Positions 49,519-61,800 of a stretch of 64,000 nt of DNA are shown here, piece by piece. The notes under the pieces were generated by a model. The model saw only the letters and a list, made by a program, of their open reading frames with translations, was not told where the DNA came from and did not search any database. The stretch covers positions 2,790,001 through 2,854,000 of the forward strand of contig JAWNGF010000004.1 in NCBI GenBank assembly GCA_037039685.1, given 5' to 3'. A program made the translations under genes and the position numbers. The stretch is from Ceratobasidium sp. AG-K. Taxonomy: Eukaryota; Basidiomycota; Agaricomycetes; Cantharellales; Ceratobasidiaceae. The first letter of the stretch is position 1. Each line of letters begins with the position of its first letter.

Positions 49519-50413
49519 CTATCCACGTCCCCATCTAAAGTCGACAATCACTCCTCCACCGTACGGACGTAGGTCGTATTGTTTTTGCCACCATGGAAGC
49601 GAGTCGGTAGCCTGAGGGACTAGTGGGGGTGCAGTCGGGGTGGCCGTGGCGATACTGGTGGGCGTAGGTGTAGGTATAGGGATCGGCGTAGCTAGTTTGG
49701 TCGTCTGATCGGCTACCAACTTTCCTTTTAGGCGATGGGCATCGGGTTTGGGTTTGGGCGTGGTGTCGATTTTGGGCTGGGAAAAGTACGAGCCAATGGC
49801 ATTCCACTTGGCACGCCATGTCGTAGGAGTCGGCGTAGGAGTCTCCGTAGAAGTCGCAGATTCCGTCACAACTGGGTCCTCGTCCTTTGCTTCCTCGACC
49901 TGTTCGCTCTCCTCGTCCAACAACCAATCCCAGAATGCCCGTTTGGGAAAAACCAGCATGGTGGACCGATGTTCCCAGCTGGTCATGTTGAACGGCTCGA
50001 ATATCTGGTATGGAGTGCACCAGCATCGTTTAGGGCGCTCGAGACGGGCCGAGTAGGTCACACGAGGTGTGGGTACAGCAGCGGCAGTGGCGGTTGGTTC
50101 AGGGACATTGAGAAGCGACTGGAGGTCTAGAGTGGGGCGAGACGTGGCGAGAGATGGATAAATGCTTTCGAGTGCGTGAGAGGGAATGTCAAGTGGTGTG
50201 GGAGCCCAGTAACACGAGGAGGTAAAGAGCGCCACGAGGAGGACAATACAATACAAACTGCCAGCGAGTCAGTACGTGAAAATAGCGTAAAAATTAGACG
50301 CACCATGGGCGTGCGTGGAGCGTAAGCGAGAACAGGAGCACGAGCAGGAAGAACGGCGGCGCAGTGGGAAACGGGAGCAGCAGCAATGGCAGATACCAGC
50401 GGGTGCACCACAT
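49519..50413 (-). CDS. Small membrane protein with Pro/Thr-rich repeats
   Basis: Two exons. The first (ATG 50411-50413) encodes a very hydrophobic start (CTRWYLPLLLLPFPTAPPFF, FLLVLLFSLTLHARP) and splices across about 50 bases into LYCIVLLVALFTSSCYW, so there are two adjacent membrane segments or a signal anchor. The remainder is soluble, with FEPFNMTSWEHRSTMLVFPK and an acidic stretch (DEESEQVEEAKDEDPVV). Threonine/proline runs (STETPTPTPTT, PIPIPTPTPTSIATATPTAP) resemble sites of O-mannosylation on cell-surface proteins. I recognise no family. It starts 78 bases from the divergent Mdv1-like gene and may share its promoter. Confidence 0.65.
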
Positions 50414-50491
50414 CGTGGTGGCCGTCACGTGTGCAGGGTCTGCGGGATAAATGGGAGTCCCTGGCTCATACACGTGACCTGCTTGCTCGTC

Positions 50492-53095
50492 ATGTCGTCG
50501 ACCGACGCCCGCTCGCGGCTGGGCACGGCGACATCTGCACTACTTGCTCCGTTCTCCAATGACGATGGTGCCCAGGCATCGAACCGTATTCTTTCTGGAT
50601 GTGAGTTTTGTGTGGTTTGCGTGGCTCTGGCTGATGTGTGCAGTGGCCCCGTCTATAATGACTCCCAGGCGAATTGCGGCGGCGGCGAGTGCGGCAGCTG
50701 CTGGGGCGGTCGAGAGCTCGCCGACTTCGCCGATAGACTTTGCGTCGATTGGCCGAGTTCCGCTCCGTATTTCGCTGGCTCGTCGGACCACCGCACGAGA
50801 CCTGTCTGTCAAGGAAGCGACCGATGCCCTTTTGCTCGAGCCTATTCCCGACACTCCCGTAAATGAGTCAGAAAGCTCGGTCAGCTTTATGCGTGGCTTT
50901 TCTGCGACTATCAACAGTGCCGATGCTGGCCGGTCTCGCCGTCGCAAGGCTCGAAATATTGACCTTCCCCATCTCAATCTCAAGCACAAGGCCCTTGCTG
51001 CTCGCGGCATGCTAGCCGATGTCGAGCCGGAAGAGTCGCCGGCTGCAAAGAAGGCGGCAAGACACCGCCAGTCGCTCTCGTCCTCGGTTAAGCTTGGGCC
51101 GGAAGAGCTCGCACGCCAAAAACGTGAAATTATCCAGGATAGAGAGAATATCCACATCCGCAGAGTGAGTGCATCGCGTGCGATGCTTATTTTGTACCCC
51201 GTTAATCTTTTTGGTTAGAGCCTGATCAATAACGAAATCGCCGAGATCACAGCTAAAATTGCTGCTCTCGATGTCATACGCAACAACCTCGAGCAAGACC
51301 TCTTGCGTCTGCACGAAGACGAACTCGAGCTCGAGGATGAATGTAGGATCCGTCCCGGCTCATGTTCTTCGCCTGCTCACGTTTTACGTAGTGACTGCTG
51401 TCCAGGAGCTCCAGTACCTCGAAGGCTCCGCCACGCCCGAAGTAGGCTCCTCACGCAGGCGCAAAGGTACTTGTCGATTCTTGCTTAGATACGCATACCT
51501 GTTTGGGCCATCTGTTCGCTACTCCACGCCTGTCACTCTGGTTTCATTTCACACAAATATTTCCATTTTGATCCATCCAACCAAAATTCGGATTTAACCA
51601 ATTTATTTCAGGTCCCGCTTTCCTCCCGTCCGAGCACGATGACCTCCCACCCAATATCGCATTCATGACACTGACGACCAGTGGCCCCGTCGCCGCCCTC
51701 GACCTCTCCGAACCCTATGGCCTCCTCGTCACCGCCTCCTTCCCACCATCCATCGACTCGGGCGGCGGATTCACCTTTTCGTCGTCTGGGGCATCACAAC
51801 CTGCATATTCATCCCATCATGCGCCCACTGATGCCGATCCCAGAATGTGGGATCTGTGCGCCGGAACCCCGATCGGGAGATTACGGGGCGCGGGTCCCGT
51901 ACGAGCGTTACAAGTCCAGGGTCAGGCTTGCGTTACGGGAGGCGCAGATGGTGTTGTACGCGTGTGGGATTTGAGCAAAGTACCCGACGAGGAAGAGGCT
52001 GCCAGTTCGTTTGTAGGCAATGGTCAGCTCAAGTCTCCCACGAGCGGAACGATTCGTCGGGAAGAGGAGGACTTTGTCCATTTGGAGCGTGAGGGGAGTG
52101 CTGATTCGGAAGAGGAGACGGGGTGTGTCAAGATCCTGGAGGGCCATTCCAAGGCCGTGACGGCGTTGTATTTCGAGGATACGTGTATGGTGGGTGGGTA
52201 TCCAGGCGTGTGGGAAAGGTGCTAACCGGGCGCAGGTTACGGGTGCGTCGGACAAGACGATCAGACAATGGGATGTTACGACCGGTCAATGTGTCCTAGC
52301 CATGGATATTCTGTGGGCTATTGCGCATCCTGGTGGAAGTGACTCGGCTGTCGATACGTACGTCATTTGTCACTTTATGACGGGCTCCTACTCATGGACA
52401 ATTGTAGATATGATTTCTCTGCCAATTTCGCCGGAGAAGAAGACAAGTTTATCGGTGGACTGCAGTTCTGGGGGTATGCTCTTGTGAGCGGAAGCGCCGA
52501 TGGTGCTGTACGCATGTGGGACAGTGAGTCAACCCTCTTCTTTATGGCTCCTACTGACCGCCACGTAGTGCGCACTGGCCAATCTCACCGCACGCTCCTG
52601 GGTCATACCGCTCCCATCACCGCCGTCCAATTCGACGAGATCCACGTTGTCTCTTCCGCGCGCGATGGAACAGTCCGAGTATGGGATCTCCGGTCTGGTG
52701 GCCGTAACTTCGACCTTTTGCGATTTGGCTCGACGAGATTGAACGCTCAGTCTGACTTTGGTTTGAGCGCGGGTATAAGCGAGTACTCGGCCATGGGGTC
52801 GAGCGCGAATCTCTCATCGATGGCGAGCTCCGCTCCCATTGGAAGTGGAATTGGAGATGTCCAATTCGACTCGAGAAAGATTGTCGCCGCTACGGATACT
52901 GGTGTCGAGGTAGGTCGCGCTCTCGCCACATTCATAGCGAAACTAACAAGTCCATAGATATTCAACCGCATCAGCCAGCAATACACCTCGCTCACAGTCA
53001 ATGGCCACCGCGGTCCCGTCGAAAGACTGCGGTATATTGACCGTTACCTAGTCTCGGGTGGACGAGACTCGACCGTCAAAATATGGGCATTATAG
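50492..53095 (+). CDS. Mdv1/Caf4-like mitochondrial division WD-repeat protein
   Basis: Predicted adaptor that links the fission anchor Fis1 to the dynamin Dnm1 on the mitochondrial outer membrane. Layout matches the family. The N-terminal region has alpha-helical segments ([40 protein letters not shown]). A coiled coil crosses an exon junction ([58 protein letters not shown]). WD40 repeats follow ([78 protein letters not shown]), ending at TAG 53093-53095. About eight introns; the one at 51343-51388 was chosen because it keeps the frame into VQELQYLEG. Starts [20 protein letters not shown]. Confidence 0.85.
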
Positions 53096-53365
53096 ACGCG
53101 CATCATGTTTATGAAGTTTATTGAGTATGTCCTAGGAAAAAGGATAGCTTTGCATGCAATTTGTTTCATATGACACTTGACAATGATATGTTTGAACTTT
53201 TTGGTATGGTCGTGTGGGTGCGAGGTGGTGTGTGGACGAATGAGGCAGGTGGCGACTTGTTACGTAAGCTATTGGTGACAGCCACGCGCTTAGCCACTCT
53301 CAACCACGTTGTTTGAACTTCCACGGGGCATTGATCTCGAGTACGATTGCTGTATTTGTGTAACT

Positions 53366-55817
53366 ATGGATATGAAGGCGTTTTCAACTGAACCTTGGGC
53401 CGGTCCGTCGAAACTTATTATTGGGATTGACTTGGGGACGACGCATAGTGCAGTGTCGTTTGCGCACTTGTTCAATGGTAAGTTCGCGTTTGCTGGCGCT
53501 AGGGTATTTGATATTCGAGCTTTTTTTTGACGGTAGGTGGTCGTCAGTATGTTCAGCGCGTGAGCAAGTGGCCGGGTCAGGAGGCGCATCACGGGGATAG
53601 TAAGATTCCGACGCTGGTGTATTATGACCAAGAAAACAAGGTAGAGTCACTGCATTCACGACCGCTGCTGTTACACCAATTTTTCGTACTAAGCGTCGAC
53701 TCCCGCTATAGGCCGCTTGTTTCGGGGCCGAGGCGATCAAGCCCGAGAATCAGGACCGAGCGGAGGACGAGGGATGGTCTTTAGCGAAGCATTTCAAGTT
53801 GCATCTACATCCCCAATCAATGAGGGCAAGGGAACAACTGGCTCTCTACGGTAGGATATGCCTCATCCTTGGGATTATAGTCTAACAGTCATTCGTTGAG
53901 ACATTTAGCGCTACCATTCGGTGTCTCGCTGGCTACGATATACACCGACTTTCTAGGATATTTATTGAAACATACCCAAGCTTATTTTGAAGCGCGAATT
54001 ATTGAAGGGGAAGATGTCTGGGAAAAGTGTAGCTCGAACATGTTGATTGTGTTGGCTCACCCCAACGGCTGGTCCACAAGAGAACAAAGCTTCATGCGAC
54101 AAGCATTACGCAACCTTGGTTCAATCTACAAGACCTGCCCAGTCACTTTTGTTACTGAAGGCGAGGCCTCGGTACATTTTTGCATGTTCCATAGTAATAT
54201 GGATTCGGCCTTGGAGGTGGGTGGCTGCCTTGGATACCAGTGGCCGGAAACTGATGGCAACTGCCTCTTTTAGCCGGACATAGATCTCATCGTGTGCGAT
54301 GCGGGCGGGTCTACGATTGATACCACGGCGTATCATGTTGTCGCAACTCGGCCTTTACTCGAATTGAAAGAGACCAAGGCGTCGGCATGTAAGTGGCTCG
54401 GGGCTATGGGCGCTTATGTTATTTGATCTCGCATATAGGTATCCAGTCGGGTGGCGTGTTTGTGGACCTCGAATGCGAGAGATACATCACAAATTTATTG
54501 GCCGATGCTGACTTGGAAGAGGAGGACATGAAGGAATATGTGTCCGCGGCCGTCAAGGACTTCGAGTCGGTTATGAAAAAGGAGTTTGAGTCGCCTGAAG
54601 TGACGCTGCATCTTGGGTTCCGGGACACTAGATTTTCGAAACCAGAACTCGGTATCAAGCGAGGTAGGATGAGCTTACCTGGGTGAGTAAATACTGATTC
54701 TTCTGAGATGTCTTTGGTGACGTTTCAGCTGACTATTGGGTCAAAGGGCGGTGGTCAAGACCTTTTTCAGCAAGGTGGTTTCCAGTACTATACAAAGCGT
54801 GAAGCAGCAAATGTCGGGCTTGGATCCCAAGGTTAGCCAGAATTGATGCTGAATTCAGCTATACTAAATATATGACCAGCACCTACTCCTTGTCGGGGGA
54901 TTTGGAGAGAGTCGGTATCTCCGAAAACGATTAACTGCCGAATTCTCGCAAAGCGGCTGCCAGGTCACTGTCATCGAGGACTCAACGTAAGCAATGCTAC
55001 CGTTGGCAGGCTTTGATTGACCAGCAATGCAGCTCTAAAGCTGCGGCCGACGGAGCGGTAACATGGGCAGCCAAACTGGCTGTGGTAGGTCGCGCAACTC
55101 GGGCTGCCTATGGCACGGTCGTACGAGCACGTTACGACCCTTCCGACCCCCAGCATCAAGGGCGAAAAGTGACCCGAGGTCATGCGGGATACGACGGCGT
55201 TGTCGGTCGCTGGTCTGAAATCATCGGCGAGGTAATTTAGGTGGCTATTTGGGTTTGTTGCTTAAATTGACGCCCTCGTTTCAGGGTGTAGTACTTGGTG
55301 CGAATGGCTCAGCACGACGAAAGTTCTTGAAATCCTACAAGCCTGGTCGCAGCTCATATAGTGATCTTGATAAATACACTGATGATATATGGGTCTACCA
55401 CGGAGAGGCTGGTACGAATCCGGGTTGGGTCTTTGACAAGGATGGTGTGACGCTTTGCGCTGTTTGGTCCCCTCAGCACTGACATTTTAACTCATCATAT
55501 AGGTAAACCAAATTTTGGGTTTGAAAAATTGTGTGGAGTTGAGGCAAACCTTGGTGGCATGAGGAAAGCATTGATACAAAAACAAGGCGGCGATGGCGCC
55601 TACGAAGTGCTTGAATTTTATCTGGCTATCGAACTTGGCGGGACGGAACTGTGCGCCCGTATAGAGTGGATTGAAGATGTGAGTCAAGTTGAAACAGCTG
55701 CAAGTTTATCTATATTCACTCATCGTCGATTCACAGGGCAAACCACGGAGTGGACCTGTTTCAATTCTTCCCGAGCCAATAGATCTTCCTCCTGTAGGAA
55801 TCAACATGTCAGACTAG
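53366..55817 (+). CDS. Hsp70-like ATPase (HSPA12-type)
   Basis: Distant Hsp70/actin-fold protein of the HSPA12-like group that is abundant in basidiomycetes. The ATPase core is visible: phosphate-1 loop LIIGIDLGTTHSAVSFAHL, connect/phosphate-2 region LIVCDAGGSTIDTTAYHVV, and adenosine-binding HLLLVGGFGESRYLRKRLTA. Upstream text such as YYDQENK and AHPNGWSTREQSFMRQALRN also fits. There is no canonical substrate-binding domain or C-terminal EEVD. The last exon ends DLPPVGINMSD at TAG 55815-55817. About nine short introns. Chaperone activity is not certain in this group; some members may act as signalling or sensing ATPases. An in-frame ATG at 53309 would add 19 residues without family similarity. 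Confidence 0.83.
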
Positions 55818-56184
55818 ACCTATGCCTACGCAGCCATGCTAATTGCAACCAAAGACGATAATTTAGTTGAAGACTGCTGGTTTCTATGTTCGCACTATCA
55901 TTGATCGAAGCTATTTTCGAACTTGCAACCACCTGAGCGTAACCAAGAGCAGCACGGCCATGTTACTGAAGTATATTTCAAATATTTGAGAACGAATCAA
56001 TTTCTTACATGAAGGCAGCCATCCGTAGATCAGAGTCCAGCTCGCAAGTTCCTAACAGGGTCAAACTAGGGCTGTCCACAATAGTACTGAATACGTATCC
56101 ATTAGTAATCTGAGCTTAATCATAAACGGGAAATACTAGCACGTGACAGTCAGGTGGTACTGATAAACTAATCATTAAAGTCAT

Positions 56185-56232
56185 ATTTAATCACTACTTA
56201 ATCCAATACTAATCAATACTAATCAATACCGA
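56185..56232. repeat. Short tandem A/T-rich repeat
   Basis: The 10-base unit taatcaatac occurs about two and a half times in a row next to the end of the transposase gene. Subterminal repeats of this kind can bind hAT transposase, but no function is shown here. Confidence 0.5.
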
Positions 56233-58555
56233 GTAACTCGCTCGCTATGTCTACGTCGATTCCGGCCTCCAACCAATGCTGGCAACAGACCCGTCGTCTG
56301 GCGGTTTCAAATGACATTGACGATCGTACGTCGGTCATGGTCAATTTACATTGTGAAAAGAGACGTTCCACAGAAACGCTCGCCGCGGGAATGCAGAGGA
56401 AATCGCGTGCCATGCGGGCAGCGGTTGAAAAGTGAGGGCTGTGCATCTAGAGACGATAAGAAATGGTCCGTAAACTCAACGATTGAGTCGCGTACCTTCC
56501 ACCAGTCTAATGTGCCTGTACCGGGTGGACACGGGTAGCGACCATTGAAGTAGTCGTGTATCTCTCGGTCGAATTGCTCGGTAAACACGGGGACATCAGC
56601 ATAAATCTCGCCATCCCAGTGGTTGGTGGGTTTGGGGGGAGAATCCGAGCTCGATGCGAGACCTCCTGGTGGATACGTCTGAGTCGGGCTGGCAAACTGA
56701 ACACGGTAATTCTCGTATATGTAACTAAAAATCGTTTCAGCACTGGAGTGTGTTTCCGGCCATCGCTCGAGGTATTTTAGGCGCAACCGAGGATTAAGAA
56801 CTATGGTTATAAGAACATAAAACACGAGTAAGAGAGCGATAGAAACCCAAGCAAACAAATGCCGAGTGCTCACCTGTTGCAACCAGGCAGAGCTCGCTTT
56901 GGTGAGCAAGGGCCTGGTACTTCTGTAACTTGGCGAGGCCACTCTCAAGACCGGACAAAAGTGCCCGAGCACTCAGGTTATCGTGCCCTTTGCCTTGCAG
57001 CTTTGTCATGTTGTCGGTAAGTCTGCGCTCGAGGAGAGAAAACGTCGGAATGACCTCGGGAAGTGTTGGCACATCTCTGCGGGACATTGCCTCCGTAGCT
57101 ATGTGGAAGGGCTGAAACGGCTGGACGTCAGATGAGAGTTCGTAAAAATTCAATAGCTTACATCTAGAACTTCAACAAGCATTGCAAGTAGGTCCCACTC
57201 TTCACTCCTGAGGGTCCAACGCTCCTGTAACTTGCGAGCTCTGTCCCGAGGCTTGCCACGGGGCTTGATTGAGTCCAGTGTTGCAACGAAATGTGTGACA
57301 GCCTAAAACCAACCCAAAACAATAGGATATACCATATTCAAGTAATTTAGGTGTCAATTGAGAATGGGAAACATACCAAACGAAGTTCAATTGCACGCTT
57401 CAGTTCTACTCGTACGGAACCCCATCGAATCCGCATGCTCTTCTTCACGAAGAGATGTTTCTTGTCATTTGGACAGGTTTGGGCAATAGTTTGGTGCATC
57501 TCTTTCCGTCGCTTGGGGCTTGCAGTAACATAAACCATTATCTCGTGTACCTAATCATATATATATGGTATAGGAAATTGTCGTGAGTAGGATCGCTTGT
57601 GACCTGTAAAAATTGAATTAATCACCTTCTCTGCTGCGTTGAGTCCCTTGGGCTTATTGCTGCGGCCTCGACCTCGACCTGCACCTCCTGTAGCTTTCCC
57701 GTTACCACTATTCTCCGCTTCCTCTCCATCCAGATCCAATCCCAGCTCTGCGAGTGTCTCTTCAAGGTCCAAGTCGGAATCAGAATCAACCTCAGGGTTA
57801 ATTTCATTTCCCGATTCATCTTGTACGTCGAGCGCGCAGAATTTAGTATGTCCACCGGACACCATTGCTATAATTCCACTTACTGTCCTCATCACTTGCC
57901 AGTTCAGGCTCATCTGCCTTGACGTTGGAATAGTGGTCGCCGGGGTCAATAACACCGAGGTGGGATAAAATATCGCTACAATTGAATGTACTTTGTTCAA
58001 TTACATAGGCATATGGGTGTGAACTTTGGTGTACTTACACACAGACAAGGTGGAATGCATGATTTACACAGGTAAACGACATACCTTTGCCATGGATGTG
58101 TGTATCTTCCCGCTCCTGGATTCGCTTTGCCAGTGTGGTGTTCATGATGGAATTTGCTGAGGCGTTGTCTGTGACACAAGCAATGGCTTGGTGGGCAGTT
58201 TCTTTAGCCTTCAAAGACTGGTATAGTAGTTTGCCCATATGGGCACCCGAATGCTCCGCATCAAGGTTGATAATATCAAGGACAATTTCGCATAAGCGCC
58301 AGTTTTTATCGATGAAGAATAATACCACACCAGCAAGGGCATAGACTGAGTTCCTACTTGACCACCCGTCGGTTGCAATAGCATGTCGACTGATTGTCTA
58401 AGGAATAAGTCAATAAAGGGTATGACTAAACATACCAAGAAGCGCATATGTATGTACACACCTTAAGGTAGTCTTTGACTTTGTTCCCTAAGACATCAAA
58501 CAGGTGGTACAAGTGCCGCTGTAGAGTTTGATGGGATGGTAGCCGGAAATCAGGT
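56219..58555 (-). pseudogene. hAT transposase (5' end lost to copia insertion)
   Basis: Reading from the junction: QQPDFRLPSHQTLQRHLYHL, then KNWRLCEIVLDIINLDAEHS (RNase-H-fold catalytic core, first part) and HQAIACVTDNASANSIM (second acidic-residue region). An acidic, glycine-rich linker follows (SDSDLDLEETLAELGLDLDG, GGAGRGRGRSNKPKG). Next come the helical insert (HFVATLDSIKPRGKPRDRAR, PTLPEVIPTFSLLERRLTDN) and the C-terminal dimerisation domain (LDWWKVRDSIVEFTDHFLSS, ARDFLCIPAASVSVERLFSQ). Exons are separated by short introns. The retrotransposon interrupts the coding sequence within about 10 residues upstream of the first quoted part, so this copy is not expected to make transposase. Confidence 0.8.
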
Positions 58556-58803
58556 TGTTGAAATAGATAATTACCCAATGTATATACATAACGAATGTAC
58601 GAGAACTTACCAGTACCTACGAGCGATAGCAATCGAGCGAAGCGTAGTAGGTACTAGCATATACTCGACGCTTGACCGTAGGGTATATAAGGCGCGCTCC
58701 GTGCGCCGTTCTCGTTCTCATTCTCTCATTCTCTCTCTCTTCTCTTTGTATATAGTCACTCGTTTATAACATTTCTCTTATCGCTTTTATATACATTTCA
58801 ATA
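58556..58803 (+). repeat. 5' LTR of the copia element
   Basis: 248 bases with ends TGTTGAAA...TTTCAATA, an imperfect inverted repeat. It contains a TATA box (TATATAA, 58684-58690) and a CT-rich tract downstream (58709-58746), which mark the likely transcription start region. Confidence 0.9.
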
Positions 58804-58820
58804 GGTTATGAGCCCTGCGC
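58804..58820 (+). promoter_or_regulatory. Primer-binding site matching the 5' half of initiator tRNA-Met
   Basis: The sequence ggttatgagccctgcgc begins directly after the LTR. Its complement, gcgcagggctcataacc, equals the D-stem/anticodon-loop region of eukaryotic initiator tRNA-Met rather than the usual 3' CCA end. Drosophila copia primes the same way, with a cleaved 5' half-tRNA. The match was recognised from memory of the yeast tRNA and not aligned. Confidence 0.8.
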
Positions 58821-58884
58821 TACTGTAATCTAAATACGAACTCCAGAACCACCCGAATCGAACGTACGTACCAAATCATACCAA

Positions 58885-61800
58885 ATGGCCGAGACCATGA
58901 ACACGAGCGGAAGTGCGAGTCACTACCGAATCACTCCGCTGCGAGGAACGGAGAATTACAACGTTTGGCGCATACAGATGGAGGACATCCTCACCGACCT
59001 TGATCTGTACCAATTCGTTAACCGAACGACCCCTTGCCCGAAGGCGCAGATCGAAGTCACGATCACTCCAGTTAAGGACGATAAAGGAGTACAGCCTCCA
59101 GACGAAACCGTAGTACAAGCAAACAAAGCATACACCGATTGGTCAAAAATCGACCGCAAAGCGTTATCGCACATCCGTTTAAGGGTCGACGGACACGTAC
59201 TAACGCATATACAAACGTGCAATACGTCGGCGGACGCGTGGGACGTATTAGCAGCGACTTTCCAAGTCCAAGGAACGATTGGACTTATCGGGCTACGAAG
59301 AAAGTTTTTCAGTCACCGGATGACTGACGGAGAGGACCTAGAAGAGCATATACGTCGCATGCGCGACTGGTACCAGCAAATTAACGATATCGACACCGGC
59401 TCCTGCTCCGAGGTCGACTTTATTACCACATTAGTCGCTAGCTTGCCCGAAAGCTGGGACTCATTCACGCAATCGATCAGCTTTAACATCGACCGACAAG
59501 ACCTAAACAAGCAAGCGAACCAAATAGGCGACATTAGAGCCCGAATTATGGCCGAAGCACACAGGCGAACTACCAGAAACGAAGGTAACAATGCATTCTA
59601 TGGAAATACAAAGCCCGGACACCTCAAGTTCATGAAGAACAACCCTAATCACCGGCCCGCACCCCGATCGCCCGACAAATCGAACTCTAAATGCAACAAC
59701 TGCAGTCGCATTGGCCATTGGGCAGCCGAATGCCGACAGCCGGGAGGTGGTGCATACAAGAAGAATGCAAACAATGAGCGGAACCATCAACAAAGAAAGT
59801 TTAACACACCGGCAAGACACAAGAACCGCGATAACCGAGCGCATATAGCCGTCGAAAATAATGCGCCGACCGATAGTTATGCCTTCCAGGCATTGGACAG
59901 CGACAATACATCGTTCCTGAGCCATCTTAGTGGCGCATGGATAGCCGATAGTGGATCAACCACTCACATTGCGAACAATCGGAGCGCATTCATTGACTAT
60001 ACGCCCGCACAAGGAACCATTACAGGCGTCAGCGGCAAGGAAGCCATAATTGGCAGGGGCACCGTGCTTCTCAGAAGTACCATCGATCAGCATGGGAACC
60101 GATCGAAAGTTTTGACGCTTCGCGACGTCGCTCACGTACCCACGTGCCCAGCCAATCTTATCAGCTTATCTAAGGTAACTGATAACGGCTACGAAATCGA
60201 AATCAAAGGAACCGACCTCCGTATCATCAGCGCACACGGAGAGACGATCGCATTAGGCAGAAAAAATACCAACCGACCGAACGGAAGCCTTTGGCATATA
60301 CAATGTCAAACGGATCGCGCATCAGAACTGAAAAAGTCAAAAATTAACGCCGAAATCGCTCTTTTTAAGCATACCGGACGCACCTGGTATGAATGGCACA
60401 AGATACTGGGGCATATAGGACCCCAAGCACTCGAAAGAATAAAGAAAACGAATGCCGTTAGTGGAATGGAAGTGACGGAAAGTCCCGAAGGACTCAACTT
60501 CGAGTGCGAAGCATGCATACAAGCGAAAGCGCATACAGCGCCTTTCCCGAAGGAATCGCAAACAGTAGTGAAAGACATTGGTGAACTAATAGTTACCGAC
60601 GTCTGGGGCCCTGCCAAGGTTAATTCTATTGGCAGGTATCGCTATTATGTGTCCTTTACGGACGTCGCGACCCGATTCACACACTTAGGATTCCTCAGAC
60701 ACAAAGACGAAACCCTCGAAGAATACAAGGCATTCGAATCGATGATAAATACACAACTGGACAAGAAAATCAAGAAAGTCCGATTCGATAATGGTGGAGA
60801 ATTCGTTAACAAGGATTGGAGGACGCATACACGCGAAAAAGGGACGATCTTAGAGACTACCTCGCCATACTCAGCTCAGCAGAACGGAATCGCTGAGAGA
60901 CTGAATAGGACGCTTACCGAGAAGGCTAGGGCGATGCTAATCGAAGCACAGGCACCGCTATTCCTATGGAATGAGGCGATCGCTTACGCCTGTTACCTGA
61001 AAAATCGCGTGCCAACCCAAGTGCACGGTCAATTTCAACCAACGCCATTCGAAGCATTTTGGGGCAGGAAACCCGACGTTAGCACTTTAAGGCCGTGGGG
61101 GACAAAGTGCTACGTACTGAATCAGAGCGGAGATCGCTCAAAGTTGGATCCTAAGACGATCACAGCGATCTTCACTGGGATTTCAGACCACCAAGGTAAA
61201 AGCTGGCGATACTACAAAAAAGGAGCGAACAAAATATTGTATTCACGCAATATTACATTCCCGCGAGTCATTCAGGCGCATACAGGCGAACCAAACGACC
61301 TACAATTGGAAGAGTCGGTCGCTCCGCCTGCTGAGGGGGAGGAGAAAGTTCCAGAAGACAACACGGCGAAGCGACAAGGAGAAAACGCAGAAACAGGGGG
61401 AGAGAAAGACGAACCAAAGATTCAGCAACAAAGGGAACTGAAAGCTATAAAAGAGGAGGTGAAAAGCGAGCAAAAGGCAGCGCATTCATCCACTCCTCCA
61501 AAGACCAAGCTTGAAAGCGCCCCATTAATCTCTTCACAGTCTGCACGCTCTCCCACTGATATGCGACCCGATACTCTTGCTTCTATTCAATCTATCAATG
61601 CTCTATCTACAACGACTCGTCCCGGCATCCAAACGCGTCGCAGCCAACCGAATGCGCCGGCCATCTCACTTGAGAAGGAGCGCGGCGGCATCCAAATCAA
61701 GATCAAGGACCAGGCGGCTCTTCCGACGATCGACGAGCTCACGACTTTCTGCTCGGACTCAACAGTCGTTAGCGACAATGAGTATGAGTCTTTGTACGCA

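Larger units (their letters stand above)
56067..58555 (-). mobile_element. hAT-family DNA transposon, 3' part, split by retrotransposon
   Basis: The element's 3' end is marked by a terminal-inverted-repeat-like TAGGGCTGTCCAC at 56067-56079, a form common in hAT elements. The transposase (minus strand, several exons) runs from the retrotransposon junction at 58555 down to about 56219. The 5' part of the gene and the other terminus would lie beyond the retrotransposon, outside the window. Confidence 0.7.

Noticed and set aside
58709..58746. CT-rich simple repeat considered as an independent microsatellite
   Set aside because: It lies within the LTR and is present in both LTR copies, so it belongs to the retrotransposon promoter.
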